Of a stretch of DNA of 64,000 bases, positions 24,641 through 33,731 are shown piece by piece; position 1 is the first letter of the stretch; each line of letters begins with the position of its first letter. A program made the position numbers and the translations under genes. The notes under the pieces are model-generated. The model worked only from the letters and a program-made list of their open reading frames with translations, was not told the DNA's origin and did no database searches. The DNA is taken from NCBI RefSeq assembly GCF_014897675.1, contig NZ_JABUXU010000004.1:215688-279687 (forward strand). Direction: 5' to 3'. The stretch comes from Advenella sp. FME57. Its GTDB lineage: Bacteria > Pseudomonadota > Gammaproteobacteria > Burkholderiales > Burkholderiaceae_B.

Positions 24641-26020
24641 ATGCTTAAAAAGGTCCTGATTGCCAATAGGGGAGAAATCGCCTGCCGTGTCATACGCGCA
24701 TGCCAAACGTTGGGGGTCGCCTCTGTGGCCGTATATTCGGATGTCGATGCCGACTCGCCGCATGTTCGTCTGGCTGACGAGAGTGTACATATCGGCCCAG
24801 CAAGAAGTGCGTTGAGCTATCTGGATAGCGCCAAAATTCTGGACGCAGCCCGACTCACAGGAGCAGACGCGGTGCATCCAGGTTACGGTTTTCTTGCCGA
24901 AAATTGCGAATTTGCCACGGCGGTTATTGCACAAGGCTTGACGTGGATCGGTCCTCGTCCTGAGTCCATCAGAGAGATGGGCAACAAGCAAAATGCGCGT
25001 GAACTCGCGATTAAGGCCGGCGTGCCCGTTGTGCCTGGTACAGGCCGGCTGGATGCTGCCAACCCTGAGGCGCTGCAAGCGCAAGCAGAATCCGTCGGAT
25101 TTCCTTTGCTGGTGAAAGCGGCTGCCGGAGGCGGCGGCATTGGTATGCGTCAGGTTTTCGAGCCTTCAAAACTCATTGCAGCGGCAGCGGCGACGCAATC
25201 GCAGGCCAAATCGGCCTTTGGGAGCGACGAAATTTTTCTGGAGAGATTCATTCCATGCGCGCGTCATGTGGAAGTGCAGATTTTTGGCTTTGACTCCACT
25301 GCAGTGCATATGTATGAGCGTGATTGCTCCTTGCAGCGTCGCTTTCAGAAAGTCATCGAAGAGGCACCGGCGCCGGACATTCCACTGGCCGTCCGGAAAA
25401 AAATGCAGAAAGCAGCGATTGACCTGGCTGTGTCCGTAGGATATCAAGGTGCAGGAACGGTCGAGTTCATTTTTGATGTCAATACGAAGGAGTTCTTTTT
25501 CCTGGAAATGAATACCCGGATCCAGGTTGAGCATCCTGTGACGGAAATGATTACCGGTCTGGATCTGGTCGCCATGCAGCTTCAATACGCAGGTGGCGTG
25601 TTAAAGGCCATGGGGCAGGATGAGATACGGTCAAGTGGCCACGCGATCGAATGCCGCCTGTACGCTGAAAATCCCGAGAAGAATTTCATGCCTTCCCCGG
25701 GCCAATTGAGCGTGTTTGACCTGTCGGCGGTCGACTCAGCGCAGATCCGAATCGAAACTGGCTATGAGCAGGGCGGCGAAATTACGCCTTTCTATGATCC
25801 CATGGTTGCCAAAATCGTCGCCTATGGCGCGGATCGGTCGCAGGCTATCGAGATAATGCTTCGTGCATTGGCAGGTGTAAGGATAGAAGGTATAAAAACC
25901 AACCTTGATTTTCTTGTTGCCTGCATGAAGAATGCATCTTTCCGCGAGGGACGGGTCAGTACAGGGTTTATCGAAGAGCACAAGGATTCCTTGTTGCCGG
26001 CACGCGCGAAAGCGGCCTAG
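24641..26020 (+). CDS. Biotin carboxylase subunit of an acyl-CoA carboxylase
   Basis: 459 aa AccC-type enzyme: ATP- and bicarbonate-dependent carboxylation of the carrier biotin. N-domain KVLIANRGEIACRVIRAC, ATP-grasp loop AAAGGGGIGMRQV, active-site strand FLEMNTRIQVEHPVTEMITG, and the C-terminal biotin carboxylase domain beginning SGHAIECRLYAENP. It has no fused carrier domain, so it must use the 73-aa carrier next door. Most likely a catabolic carboxylase rather than housekeeping AccC, because a dedicated carrier and carboxyltransferase sit in the same cluster. Confidence 0.94.
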   Translation: MLKKVLIANRGEIACRVIRACQTLGVASVAVYSDVDADSPHVRLADESVHIGPARSALSYLDSAKILDAARLTGADAVHPGYGFLAENCEFATAVIAQGLTWIGPRPESIREMGNKQNARELAIKAGVPVVPGTGRLDAANPEALQAQAESVGFPLLVKAAAGGGGIGMRQVFEPSKLIAAAAATQSQAKSAFGSDEIFLERFIPCARHVEVQIFGFDSTAVHMYERDCSLQRRFQKVIEEAPAPDIPLAVRKKMQKAAIDLAVSVGYQGAGTVEFIFDVNTKEFFFLEMNTRIQVEHPVTEMITGLDLVAMQLQYAGGVLKAMGQDEIRSSGHAIECRLYAENPEKNFMPSPGQLSVFDLSAVDSAQIRIETGYEQGGEITPFYDPMVAKIVAYGADRSQAIEIMLRALAGVRIEGIKTNLDFLVACMKNASFREGRVSTGFIEEHKDSLLPARAKAA

Positions 26021-26039
26021 AGCTCAGGAAGAGGCGCGT

Positions 26040-26177
26040 ATGATGAAAAGATCCCTATTAGTCCGATGCCCGGCATGCTTGCTATGGCGCGTTTCGTCCG
26101 TTTCCCAGGCTCTGGTAAAACCCGGGCTGCGTTTCCCCAACGTCGCTCTATGCGCTGCCTTGACATGGATTTACTGA
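26040..26177 (+). other. Possible 45-codon leader reading frame
   Basis: Two ATG codons at 26040/26043 follow AGGAAGAGG, the best ribosome binding site in the area, and open a 45-codon frame that ends 13 nt inside the proposed TauE/SafE start, which itself has none. It may be a coupling leader, or the sign of an ancient frameshift at the start of the transporter gene. No family match. Confidence 0.2.
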
Positions 26178-26911
26178 TCGCCGCTTTCATTGGCGTATCC
26201 GTTCTTGCCACTGGTTTTATTTCAGGGGCCTTCGGCATGGCAGGCGGAATGATATTGATGGGTGCGCTTCTGCTTGTTCTGCCCGTGCCAACGGCAATGG
26301 TGCTGCACGGTGTGACGCAGATGACCTCCAACGGGTGGCGTGCCGTTGTTTGGCGGCGCTATGCGGATTTCCAGGTGTTCCTGCGCTTTACCGGCGGTTT
26401 GCTGGCGGCCTGTGCCCTGTTTTTTTTCGTAAGTTACGTGCCTGATCGCGCCACTGTCCTGATTTGCCTGGGTTGCGTGCCCTTTCTGGTCATGCTGGTG
26501 CCACCCCGGTGGATTCCTCAGGCAGATCGCCCATTTGGGGCTGAGATTTGCGGTTTTCTTAACGCCTTACTTCAATTTGTGGCGGGCGTGTCCGGTCCGG
26601 TGCTGGACGCCTTTTTCATTCGTTCCGAATTTGACCGGCGTACTGTTGTCGCCACTAAAGCGGTCTGCCAGACGGGGGCGCACTTCGCGAAGTTGATCTA
26701 TTTTCTCCATGCCGGCAATACGCTGGGCGGCGAGGGCATCCATGCGTGGGTCTTTGGACTTTGCATTCTTATGGCTGTAGCGGGTACAACGCTAAGCCGC
26801 AGTATTCTGGAAAAGCTATCGGATGCCCAGTTCCGACGATGGACCAAGTTCATTCTTATCGTGATCGGGGGGGTCTATCTGGCACAGGGAATTTATCTTT
26901 TGTTCAGATAA
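26165..26911 (+). CDS. TauE/SafE-family membrane exporter
   Basis: 248 aa with about eight hydrophobic segments. The family's glycine-rich first repeat is FISGAFGMAGGMILMGALLL, followed by HGVTQMTSNGWRAVVWRRY; the second half-repeat is FVAGVSGPVLDAFFIRSEFD. TauE/SafE proteins export sulfite, sulfoacetate or other organic anions; the substrate here is unknown. Start at 26165 gives the usual family length; the frame extends to 26066 without family similarity. It follows the biotin carboxylase and is convergent with the CitE-type lyase. Confidence 0.8.
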   Translation: MDLLIAAFIGVSVLATGFISGAFGMAGGMILMGALLLVLPVPTAMVLHGVTQMTSNGWRAVVWRRYADFQVFLRFTGGLLAACALFFFVSYVPDRATVLICLGCVPFLVMLVPPRWIPQADRPFGAEICGFLNALLQFVAGVSGPVLDAFFIRSEFDRRTVVATKAVCQTGAHFAKLIYFLHAGNTLGGEGIHAWVFGLCILMAVAGTTLSRSILEKLSDAQFRRWTKFILIVIGGVYLAQGIYLLFR

Positions 26912-26964
26912 AACAGCGGAGGACTGGTCCGGCTTACGGCCCCGTCCACTGCTTCGCAATTCAC

Positions 26965-27828
26965 CTATACCTCAGGACTGTAATCCCGCAGCCGTCTCTC
27001 GGCAATTTCGAGGTGAAGTCGCTCGACCATAACGCCATCCAGATTGATAACGCCTTTGCCGGCATTCTCAGGTTGTGCATAAGCCTGCACAATACGCCTC
27101 CAGTTTTCTAGTTCCTCGGCAGTGGGGCTGAAGCATAGATTAACGGTTTCCACCTGGAGCGGATGGATAATTGTCTTGCCGCTCATGCCCATCGCTTTGG
27201 CGATTTCAGATTCCGCCTTCAGGGCGTCAAGGTCATGAATGTTATTCAACACACCGTCGATAACCGGGATATTGAATGACTTAGCGACGAGTGTAACATG
27301 TGCCAGCCACGGTATAAGATTGCTACGCGCAGGGCCTGGGTCAATATCGCTGTCCTTGATCAGGTCATTGGTACCGAGTACCAGACATTCAACACCATCG
27401 GTCAACCCATTTTCGACAATGTGCTCCAGCTTCAGAATGCCGATCGGGTTTTCGACCATACACCAAATTCTGGTTGATTCGGATCCACCATTGCCAAGCT
27501 TTTCGCGGGCTAGCCTGGGAATATTCGGGTGAACGACTTTGGGTAGCAGTACGGCGTCAGGCTGCGCTGTCGTGACCATATCCAAATCCAGGTCCCAGAA
27601 TTCTGTATCGCGGCCATTGATCCGGACCACGACATATTTGCCATGAAGTTCATCGCGATTATCTTGCAAGAACCGTGACAGGGTTTCCGTGGCCTGCGCC
27701 TTGCGTTCATGCAGAACGCTGTCTTCAAGATCAAAAATCACTGCATCGACCGGTAACGTCGCGGCTTTATGCATGGCTTTTTCATTGATTCCGGGGACAT
27801 ACAGCACACTACGCAATTTTCGTTTCAT
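26965..27828 (-). CDS. HpcH/HpaI-type CoA ester lyase (CitE-like)
   Basis: 287 aa TIM-barrel lyase. Motifs are RSVLYVPGINEKAMHKA, DAVIFDLEDSV (Mg-binding region), VVVRINGRDT for CoA/substrate contact, CMVENPIGILKLE with the metal-binding glutamate, LVLGTNDLIKD, and GKTIIHPLQVETVN near the end. The family cleaves (S)-citramalyl-, malyl- or methylmalyl-CoA to acetyl- or propionyl-CoA plus an oxoacid. GAGAGG provides the ribosome binding site. Divergent from the MLE gene. It probably performs the C-C cleavage step of the cluster. Confidence 0.9.
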   Translation of the reverse strand: MKRKLRSVLYVPGINEKAMHKAATLPVDAVIFDLEDSVLHERKAQATETLSRFLQDNRDELHGKYVVVRINGRDTEFWDLDLDMVTTAQPDAVLLPKVVHPNIPRLAREKLGNGGSESTRIWCMVENPIGILKLEHIVENGLTDGVECLVLGTNDLIKDSDIDPGPARSNLIPWLAHVTLVAKSFNIPVIDGVLNNIHDLDALKAESEIAKAMGMSGKTIIHPLQVETVNLCFSPTAEELENWRRIVQAYAQPENAGKGVINLDGVMVERLHLEIAERRLRDYSPEV

Positions 27829-27857
27829 GACTTTCCTCTCTTTTTCACGCTCTTGTA

Positions 27858-27879
27858 TTTAACTATATGTTAGTTTAAA
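27858..27879. promoter_or_regulatory. Near-palindrome in the citE-like/MLE divergent promoter
   Basis: TTTAACTA-TATGT-TAGTTTAAA, an inverted repeat with one extra base in one arm, centred in the 65-nt divergent region. Its TTTAA/TTAAA ends echo the palindrome ahead of the TrmB-type gene, so a common operator is possible. Confidence 0.35.
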
Positions 27880-27893
27880 CTTTAGTGGTAATA

Positions 27894-28994
27894 ATGACAA
27901 CCACTAAAGGAATTGCATTGGGAGACATAACGAAAGCAACACTGCGATGGCTTCGGCTGCCGCTATATCAGCCTTACAGGCTTTCATATCGCACCTTTAC
28001 CGAGTTTGAGCCGTTTGTTCTGGAGCTGGAGCATGCGGACGGCAGGCGGTCATTTTCCGACGCTCACGTCTCGCCGGGCTCGAGTGCCGAAACCCGGGAA
28101 GGTGCATGGGCATATTGCCAGCAACGCCTCGCCCAATTGCGAGACAAGAGCATCGATCAATTCAGAAGCGATGTCGTGGCGCATCTGGATCAAAGCAAGG
28201 TCGCTACCACACTGCTTATGACAGCCATTGAGTGCCTGGAAAGAAGTGAATGGTTAAGTATTGAGCGCGATAGGGACCTTGAGCTCATCGTTCCGATCAA
28301 TGCGACGGACGAGGCCGGGATAGAGCGCGAGGTGGACCAATTGCTTTACGAAGGATTCACCACTTTCAAGGTGAAAGTGGGCAAGGATGTGGAGGCGGAC
28401 ATCGTGCGCGCCAATACGACGCTTCGTCTGCTTGACGGTCGGGCGACCATTCGTCTGGACGCGAACAGGGCGTATTCCAGACAAGAAGCCATTCGATTCA
28501 CCCAGGGCCTCAGGTATGCCGGTGTGGAGCTCTTTGAACAACCCTGCGGTGCAGATAGCTGGGACGACAATGCGGCTGTAGCACGCGAAAGCCCGGTTCC
28601 CTTGATGCTTGATGAACCCATATGCAGCATCGCTGACATCGAGCGGGCCGCGGCTATTGAGAACGTGCGCTTTTGCAAAGTCAAACTAAAACGCTTTGGT
28701 AGCTTGCAGGCCCTGGCCGATGGTATCCAGCGTATCCATGACCATGACATGCTAGCCGTCCTGGGCGATGGTTTAGGCAGCGAAATCAATAACTGGATGG
28801 AAGCCACAATCGCTGCGCGCCTTATCAAGACCAAGGGAGAGTTCAATGGGTTTCTGAAGCATAAGGACAAGCTGTTTCGAAACCCTATGCCATTTAGCCA
28901 GGGAAAAATCCAGTTGCAGGCCGGCTATACGCCAAGACTTGATGACGAGGCGATAGAACGTCTCACGGTCGAAAAACACATTGTCGAATATTGA
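27894..28994 (+). CDS. Muconate-lactonizing-type enolase superfamily enzyme
   Basis: 366 aa. MLE-subgroup residues are present: lysines of the FKVKVG motif (K159, K161), D189 (RLDANRAYS), E215 (LFEQPCG), D240 (PLMLDEPICS) and the opposite-face lysines of CKVKLKRFGS (K262/K264). This matches cycloisomerases, o-succinylbenzoate-synthase-like enzymes and epimerases, so a proton abstraction/isomerisation next to a carboxylate is expected. Substrate unknown. ATG at 27894 chosen over a GTG 9 nt upstream. It starts the rightward operon with the carboxyltransferase 12 nt downstream. Confidence 0.85.
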   Translation: MTTTKGIALGDITKATLRWLRLPLYQPYRLSYRTFTEFEPFVLELEHADGRRSFSDAHVSPGSSAETREGAWAYCQQRLAQLRDKSIDQFRSDVVAHLDQSKVATTLLMTAIECLERSEWLSIERDRDLELIVPINATDEAGIEREVDQLLYEGFTTFKVKVGKDVEADIVRANTTLRLLDGRATIRLDANRAYSRQEAIRFTQGLRYAGVELFEQPCGADSWDDNAAVARESPVPLMLDEPICSIADIERAAAIENVRFCKVKLKRFGSLQALADGIQRIHDHDMLAVLGDGLGSEINNWMEATIAARLIKTKGEFNGFLKHKDKLFRNPMPFSQGKIQLQAGYTPRLDDEAIERLTVEKHIVEY

Positions 28995-29006
28995 GGACTA
29001 AAGCAA

Positions 29007-30539
29007 ATGAAGCATAGTGAGTTGATGAATGAATTGGACAAAAGACGCAATGCCGCCGCTGGGATGGGGGGAGAGCGAAAGCTTGAAAAACGTCGAGAAT
29101 CGGGAGATCTTAACGCACAGGAACGTTTGGATCAGCTGGTCGATCCGGGAAGCTTTTTTGAGGTTGGCCTGCTGGGCGCCTCGGCATTTGAGCAGGATAA
29201 GGATGTAACTCCCCGCGATGGCAAGATTGTCGGCTTCGGAAAGATAGACGGACGGCATGCGGGCGTCGTGGTCAATGATTTCACCACCAAGGGAGCATCG
29301 ACCAGTACGACAAACTCAAAAAAAATGGGGTATATCCGCAAAACCTGCAATGAGCGAGGTATCCCGTTTGTTCATATCGGAGAGTCCACTGGAGCGCGGC
29401 TACCCGACGCGATGGGGTCAAAAGGCATGGGGCAGATGCTGGGCAATGACACGACTCAATTTCGACGCGTTCGCGACGTGCCGTGGGCGTCTGCGGCACT
29501 CAATACGTCTTTTGGTTCGTCTGCGTGGCTATGTTGCTGCTCCGATTTCGCGGTGATGAAGAAAGGCTCCATTATGTCGGTCTCCAGCCCGCGTCTGGTA
29601 TCAATGGCGATCGGCGAAAAAGTCGATCTGGAAGAGTTGGGTGGATGGCGCCTGCATGCAGAACAGACGGGCCTCATTGATTACTTTGTCGATAGCGATG
29701 AAGAAGCAATGACGGCAATTCGAACATTCCTGTCCTATATGCCCGCCAACGCGAAAGAGCTATCACCAAGGACAGTGGTGGCCGAAGACGCTGTCTCTGA
29801 TCAGGAAGCCATTCTGGACGTTATTCCGGAGAGTCGGACTCAGGTGTACAACATGAAAAAAATCCTGGAGATTGTTTTCGATAAAGGCAGCATCATGGAG
29901 TTGAAGGCCCGTTTTGGCAAGTCGCTGGTCACTTGCCTGGCAAGGTTGGACGGTCGCGTGGTCGGGGTCATCGCCAACAACCCGCTTACGGGCGGAGGCG
30001 CGCTTTCCGCAGAGGCGTGCCGCAAGGCGATCGATTTTACGGTCTTGTGCGACAGTTTTAACATACCTCTGATCAGGTTTGTAGACACGCCTGGGTTCGT
30101 GGTGGGTACTGAAGCGGAACGCAAAGGCGCACCAGGCCAGATTATGAATTTCATGAATGCCACCTGCCTGACAACGGTTCCGCAAATTACGGTTTTATGC
30201 CGCAAAGCGTATGGACGAGCCTACGTGGCCATGGGTGGGGGTGCGCATAACGATACGATGGTCGCCTGGCCTATGGCTGAAGTCAGCTTCATGGATCCTG
30301 TTTTTGCCACCAACATTGTTCACAATCGAACCGCTAAAGACGATGGCTTTGAAGAGGCGCTGGCGCATATCCAAAAAGATCTTGAGATTTGGGACATGGC
30401 CAGGATTTTCTCGGCCCACGATGTCATAAAACCGCAGGAAACACGATCATTCATGATCAAGATGCTTCAGGTGCAGGAGCGCCGGCTGTCTGGCGGCGTC
30501 GGCGAAAGAATAATGCGCAGCTGGCCGACCAGCTTTTGA
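29007..30539 (+). CDS. Acyl-CoA carboxylase carboxyltransferase subunit
   Basis: 510 aa PccB/MccB-type carboxyltransferase with two crotonase-fold halves. N-terminal RESGDLNAQERLDQLVDPGSFFE is diagnostic; then VNDFTTKGASTSTTNSKKMG in the first half and GVIANNPLTGGGALSAEACRKA, VDTPGFVVGTEAERKG and YGRAYVAMGGGAHNDTMVAWP in the second. It transfers CO2 from biotin to an acyl-CoA; members accept propionyl-, methylcrotonyl-, geranyl- and acetyl-CoA, and the specificity cannot be read here. Works with the carrier and biotin carboxylase at 24.4-26.0 kb. Its stop is 36 nt before the ligase start. Confidence 0.93.
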   Translation: MKHSELMNELDKRRNAAAGMGGERKLEKRRESGDLNAQERLDQLVDPGSFFEVGLLGASAFEQDKDVTPRDGKIVGFGKIDGRHAGVVVNDFTTKGASTSTTNSKKMGYIRKTCNERGIPFVHIGESTGARLPDAMGSKGMGQMLGNDTTQFRRVRDVPWASAALNTSFGSSAWLCCCSDFAVMKKGSIMSVSSPRLVSMAIGEKVDLEELGGWRLHAEQTGLIDYFVDSDEEAMTAIRTFLSYMPANAKELSPRTVVAEDAVSDQEAILDVIPESRTQVYNMKKILEIVFDKGSIMELKARFGKSLVTCLARLDGRVVGVIANNPLTGGGALSAEACRKAIDFTVLCDSFNIPLIRFVDTPGFVVGTEAERKGAPGQIMNFMNATCLTTVPQITVLCRKAYGRAYVAMGGGAHNDTMVAWPMAEVSFMDPVFATNIVHNRTAKDDGFEEALAHIQKDLEIWDMARIFSAHDVIKPQETRSFMIKMLQVQERRLSGGVGERIMRSWPTSF

Positions 30540-30575
30540 TTGTCCACTGCTATTAACAGAACAAGGAGCGCGCTA

Positions 30576-32774
30576 GTGAATCCAGTAAGTTTGAATGAGA
30601 AGGCCGGCAAGGAGCTTCTCGCGCAGTTCGGCATTGATACGCCACAATCGTTCGTTGCAGACAACGCTCAGGATGCGCGCAAGCGCGTCGGTACCCTTCG
30701 GGCGCCCTATGTAGTCAAGGTTGTGTCGGGAGACATCCTGCATAAATCCGATGCGGGGGGCGTTACGCTGGGCCTCCAGACCGCGGAGCAGGTTGCAGAA
30801 GCGATTGATCGCATGAGCTGCTTGCCCGCCATCGTTGACGCCCGGATCGAGGGCTGGCTGGTCGAGGAGATGGTTCCGCCTGGTTTGGAAATTGCAATTG
30901 GCGGATTCTATGATCCTCAATTTGGCCCGCTCATCATGCTCGGTGCAGGCGGGATATACATTGAGCTATTGAAGGATGTCACGTTTCGTCTGTGCCCTGT
31001 CTCGGAGGATGACGCCCGCAATATGGTAGACGGGTTACAAAGTGCCAGGCTCTTTGATGGTTTCCGTGGGGGAGACACCTACGATAGGGAGATGGTGGTA
31101 CAGGCTCTGATGAAAATCGGCGGCGAGTCCGGGTTGTTCATGACGCACCAGGAAGAGATCGAGGAAATTGATATTAATCCTCTGATTCACACAGGCGACA
31201 GGCTGGTGGCGGTAGACGCCAGATTCATTTCCCGGAAAGCCGACCGCGTGATGCTCCCACACGGTGGAGCGCGCAGCGATCAGGAAGTACTGGAACATTT
31301 CAGGCCGCTATTTTTCCCGAAGACAGTGGCGGTTCTGGGCGCGTCAACGAAGGACGTGACGATCGCCAACACCTTTATCCGCCGTCTGCGCGAGTTCGGG
31401 TTTGACGGGGACATTTACCCGATACATCCCAAAGCGCAAGAGATTGAGGGGGTCAAGGCGTATCCCAGCCTCGCAGATGCGCCGGCATGTGTCGACTATA
31501 CCTACGTCGCCATTGGCGCCGAGCGCATTTGTTCATCGATTGACGTTGCTCCGGGAAAATGCCGCTTCGTCCAGATCATCAGTTCAGGTTTCGAAGACAC
31601 CGAGGAGGGGAAACGGGGGCAAGCCCGATTGCTTGAAACGGCCAGCAAGGGAGGGATTCGCCTGCTGGGTCCGAACTGCCTGGGGACTTATTCGCCGGCA
31701 GGCCGACTCACCTTTCCAAAGGATGCGCCAACTGAAGCAGGAGTCATTGGCGTCGTCTCGCAGTCGGGTGGGCTTTCTACCGATATTATCAAGCGTGGTC
31801 AGTGGCGCGGCCTGCGCTTTAGCGGGCTGGCAACAATTGGAAATAGTGTCGACGTCAAACCTGTTGAGCTTCTTCGCTACTACCTTGCCGATCCTGCGAC
31901 CAAGGCGATAGGAATGTATATTGAAGACGTCAAAAACGGGCGCGAACTCTTCGAAGTGCTTCACGCAGCACCGAACCCGAAACCGGTAGTGATTCTTCGC
32001 GGAGGTGCCACGCAGCAGGGTCAGCTTGCTGCCCAGTCCCATACGGGTGCTTTGGCTTCGGGACAGGAAGCATGGGAAGCGCTTGCGAAACAAACGATAG
32101 TCGAACTCGTGGACACCGTAGACGAGTTCATTAACTTGCTATTAGCGTTGCAGTTCCTTGCATTGCGAAAAATGACCCCCACGACAGATGTGGTGCTGTT
32201 TGGTAATGGAGGAGGATCCAGCGTCCTTGGCGCAGACGCTTTTGCCCGTTCCGGACTCAATGTCGCGCCCTTTGCGTCACAAGTAGTGCAGGACCTGGAG
32301 GCGCTGGGTTTCCCGCCTGGCACGAGTGTCCTGAATCCGATTGATACCCCTGTGAGAAGCCTGCAGGAGAAGGATGGATTCATCGCAAAAGAAATTCTGG
32401 ATATTGTTTATGAGAAGGCAAAGCCTCACGCCATCGCAATGCATCTGAACCTGGCTGCTTTTGTCGGCCGCGGGACCAGTAATCCGCTAGCCAACCTGAT
32501 TTCCGTGATCACCGAGGTACGGTCGGAACGGGGCGACAATACTCATTTTCTGCTTGCGCTCAGAAGCGACCGGTCTGAAGCTCTGGACGCCATGCGCCGC
32601 GAGTATATCGAGATCGCACGACAAGCCGGCATTGCGGTCTATGATGAAGTCATAGATATGGCGCGAGTGCTTCGGGCCGTGAGCAATCTGGAGGAACGAT
32701 TCATCGCTCGCGCACAAGCGCAAACAAACCCAAACGCGTTTGGGTCATCCCGGGCCGCAGCCTTGGTTGAGTAG
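30576..32774 (+). CDS. ADP-forming acyl-CoA synthetase (acetate--CoA ligase family)
   Basis: 732 aa fusion in beta-alpha order. An N-terminal ATP-grasp domain (about residues 1-220, YVVKVVSGDILHKSDAGGV) is followed by a CoA-binding domain (VAVLGASTKDVTIANTFIRR) and the succinyl-CoA-synthetase-like ligase domains with the phosphohistidine motif AQSHTGALASGQ. It makes an acyl-CoA from acid, ATP and CoA with release of ADP, reversibly. The start is GTG at 30576 with AAGGAG 7 nt upstream; a TTG at 30540 abutting the previous stop has none. Probably the activating step of the pathway. Confidence 0.9.
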   Translation: MNPVSLNEKAGKELLAQFGIDTPQSFVADNAQDARKRVGTLRAPYVVKVVSGDILHKSDAGGVTLGLQTAEQVAEAIDRMSCLPAIVDARIEGWLVEEMVPPGLEIAIGGFYDPQFGPLIMLGAGGIYIELLKDVTFRLCPVSEDDARNMVDGLQSARLFDGFRGGDTYDREMVVQALMKIGGESGLFMTHQEEIEEIDINPLIHTGDRLVAVDARFISRKADRVMLPHGGARSDQEVLEHFRPLFFPKTVAVLGASTKDVTIANTFIRRLREFGFDGDIYPIHPKAQEIEGVKAYPSLADAPACVDYTYVAIGAERICSSIDVAPGKCRFVQIISSGFEDTEEGKRGQARLLETASKGGIRLLGPNCLGTYSPAGRLTFPKDAPTEAGVIGVVSQSGGLSTDIIKRGQWRGLRFSGLATIGNSVDVKPVELLRYYLADPATKAIGMYIEDVKNGRELFEVLHAAPNPKPVVILRGGATQQGQLAAQSHTGALASGQEAWEALAKQTIVELVDTVDEFINLLLALQFLALRKMTPTTDVVLFGNGGGSSVLGADAFARSGLNVAPFASQVVQDLEALGFPPGTSVLNPIDTPVRSLQEKDGFIAKEILDIVYEKAKPHAIAMHLNLAAFVGRGTSNPLANLISVITEVRSERGDNTHFLLALRSDRSEALDAMRREYIEIARQAGIAVYDEVIDMARVLRAVSNLEERFIARAQAQTNPNAFGSSRAAALVE

Positions 32775-32780
32775 ACTTAC

Positions 32781-32828
32781 CCGACCCCCGGCCTTGCTCT
32801 CAGCGTGAACTACCGAGAGTGGGGTCGG
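32781..32828 (+). terminator. Hairpin terminator after the CoA-pathway operon
   Basis: CCGACCCC (32781-32788) pairs with GGGGTCGG (32821-32828). An inner CTCTC/GAGAG stem extends it. Six bases after the ligase stop codon. The downstream tract is only moderately U-rich. Confidence 0.5.
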
Positions 32829-33122
32829 GGCTATTGTCTTTTGAACTAAGTGGCAGGCTCATGATCGCCATAAGATCCGGAGTGTCTTCATTAGATTGCG
32901 GCACCGCGTAGCAATGTTGCAGCATGAAATCCGTTCTTTTTAAGAGTGCCACCATGTGGCAGAACTGAAGCCCTATATCGAGTAATGGCTAAGTGTAGCT
33001 GCGACCGTACATTGCCCATTGTGCATCTGCACCATGTTGGCCGCTGAGTTGTTCGTAATCCAGTAAGAGATCTCCGATGAGGTTCTTTCTGTGTTCTTGG
33101 ACATGGCCAGTAGCAAGTCCGA
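32829..33122. other. Gene-less stretch
   Basis: About 290 nt between convergent operons. No gene, repeat or RNA recognised. Confidence 0.5.
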
Positions 33123-33629
33123 TCACGTCGCTTCCCCGCCTTCATATTGAACCAGGATATGCCATTCGGCGTAGACCGATGGTCGCGGCGCATTCTCGGC
33201 GTTTACCGTGACCTCCCAGGTACAGCGGGCATGCGCGGGTTTTGTTTCGGTCACCTGTGTCAATGCAAAACTGGCCGATACCCGCGATCCTGCCACAACC
33301 GGGGCGGTGAAGCGGATCTTGTCGAAACCATAATTCAATGCCATGACAGCGCCGGGAAAGGCCATGCAACTTGTCTGCCAGTAGGTCAGCAGCGACAGTA
33401 CGAGAAAACCGTGTGCAATGGTGTGCTGGGACGGTGACTGCGTCTTGGCCCGCTCCGGGTCTACATGAATCCACTGGTGATCGTGCGTCACGTGCGCAAA
33501 TCGATTAATCATCTCCTGCTCAATGAGCAGCGGTGCCGATGCGATCGCCGGCTGCCCGACAAATCGGTCAAGTGCGGCAACGCAATCGAATTTCTGTATG
33601 GCGCAAGCGCTGGAGGGGGCAGTTGTCAT
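33123..33629 (-). CDS. MaoC-family hydratase/dehydratase
   Basis: 168 aa single hotdog domain. The (R)-specific hydratase loop is MINRFAHVTHDHQWIHVDPERA, with the usual Asp replaced by H-D-H-Q-W-I-H, followed by TIAHGFLVLSLL. Likely adds water to an enoyl-CoA made by the pathway. Third gene of a minus-strand operon (Bug, CaiB, SDR, MaoC) and 102 nt after the SDR. The pairing with a hydroxyacyl-CoA-dehydrogenase-like SDR gives two successive beta-oxidation-type steps. Confidence 0.88.
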   Translation of the reverse strand: MTTAPSSACAIQKFDCVAALDRFVGQPAIASAPLLIEQEMINRFAHVTHDHQWIHVDPERAKTQSPSQHTIAHGFLVLSLLTYWQTSCMAFPGAVMALNYGFDKIRFTAPVVAGSRVSASFALTQVTETKPAHARCTWEVTVNAENAPRPSVYAEWHILVQYEGGEAT

Positions 33630-33731
33630 GGCAAGAATATCAGTAAGCAGAGCGCAGTGGGCGCTGCGCAGATTTTGGCGCAGGCGGCAGTCAGGCTCTC
33701 TGCGGGCTGGACGAATGGCTTGTCTTTACTT

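Noticed and set aside
24271..24693. N-terminal extension of the HTD2-type frame
   Set aside because: The extension is antisense to the biotin carrier gene and the AGGAG before 24270 gives a clear start.
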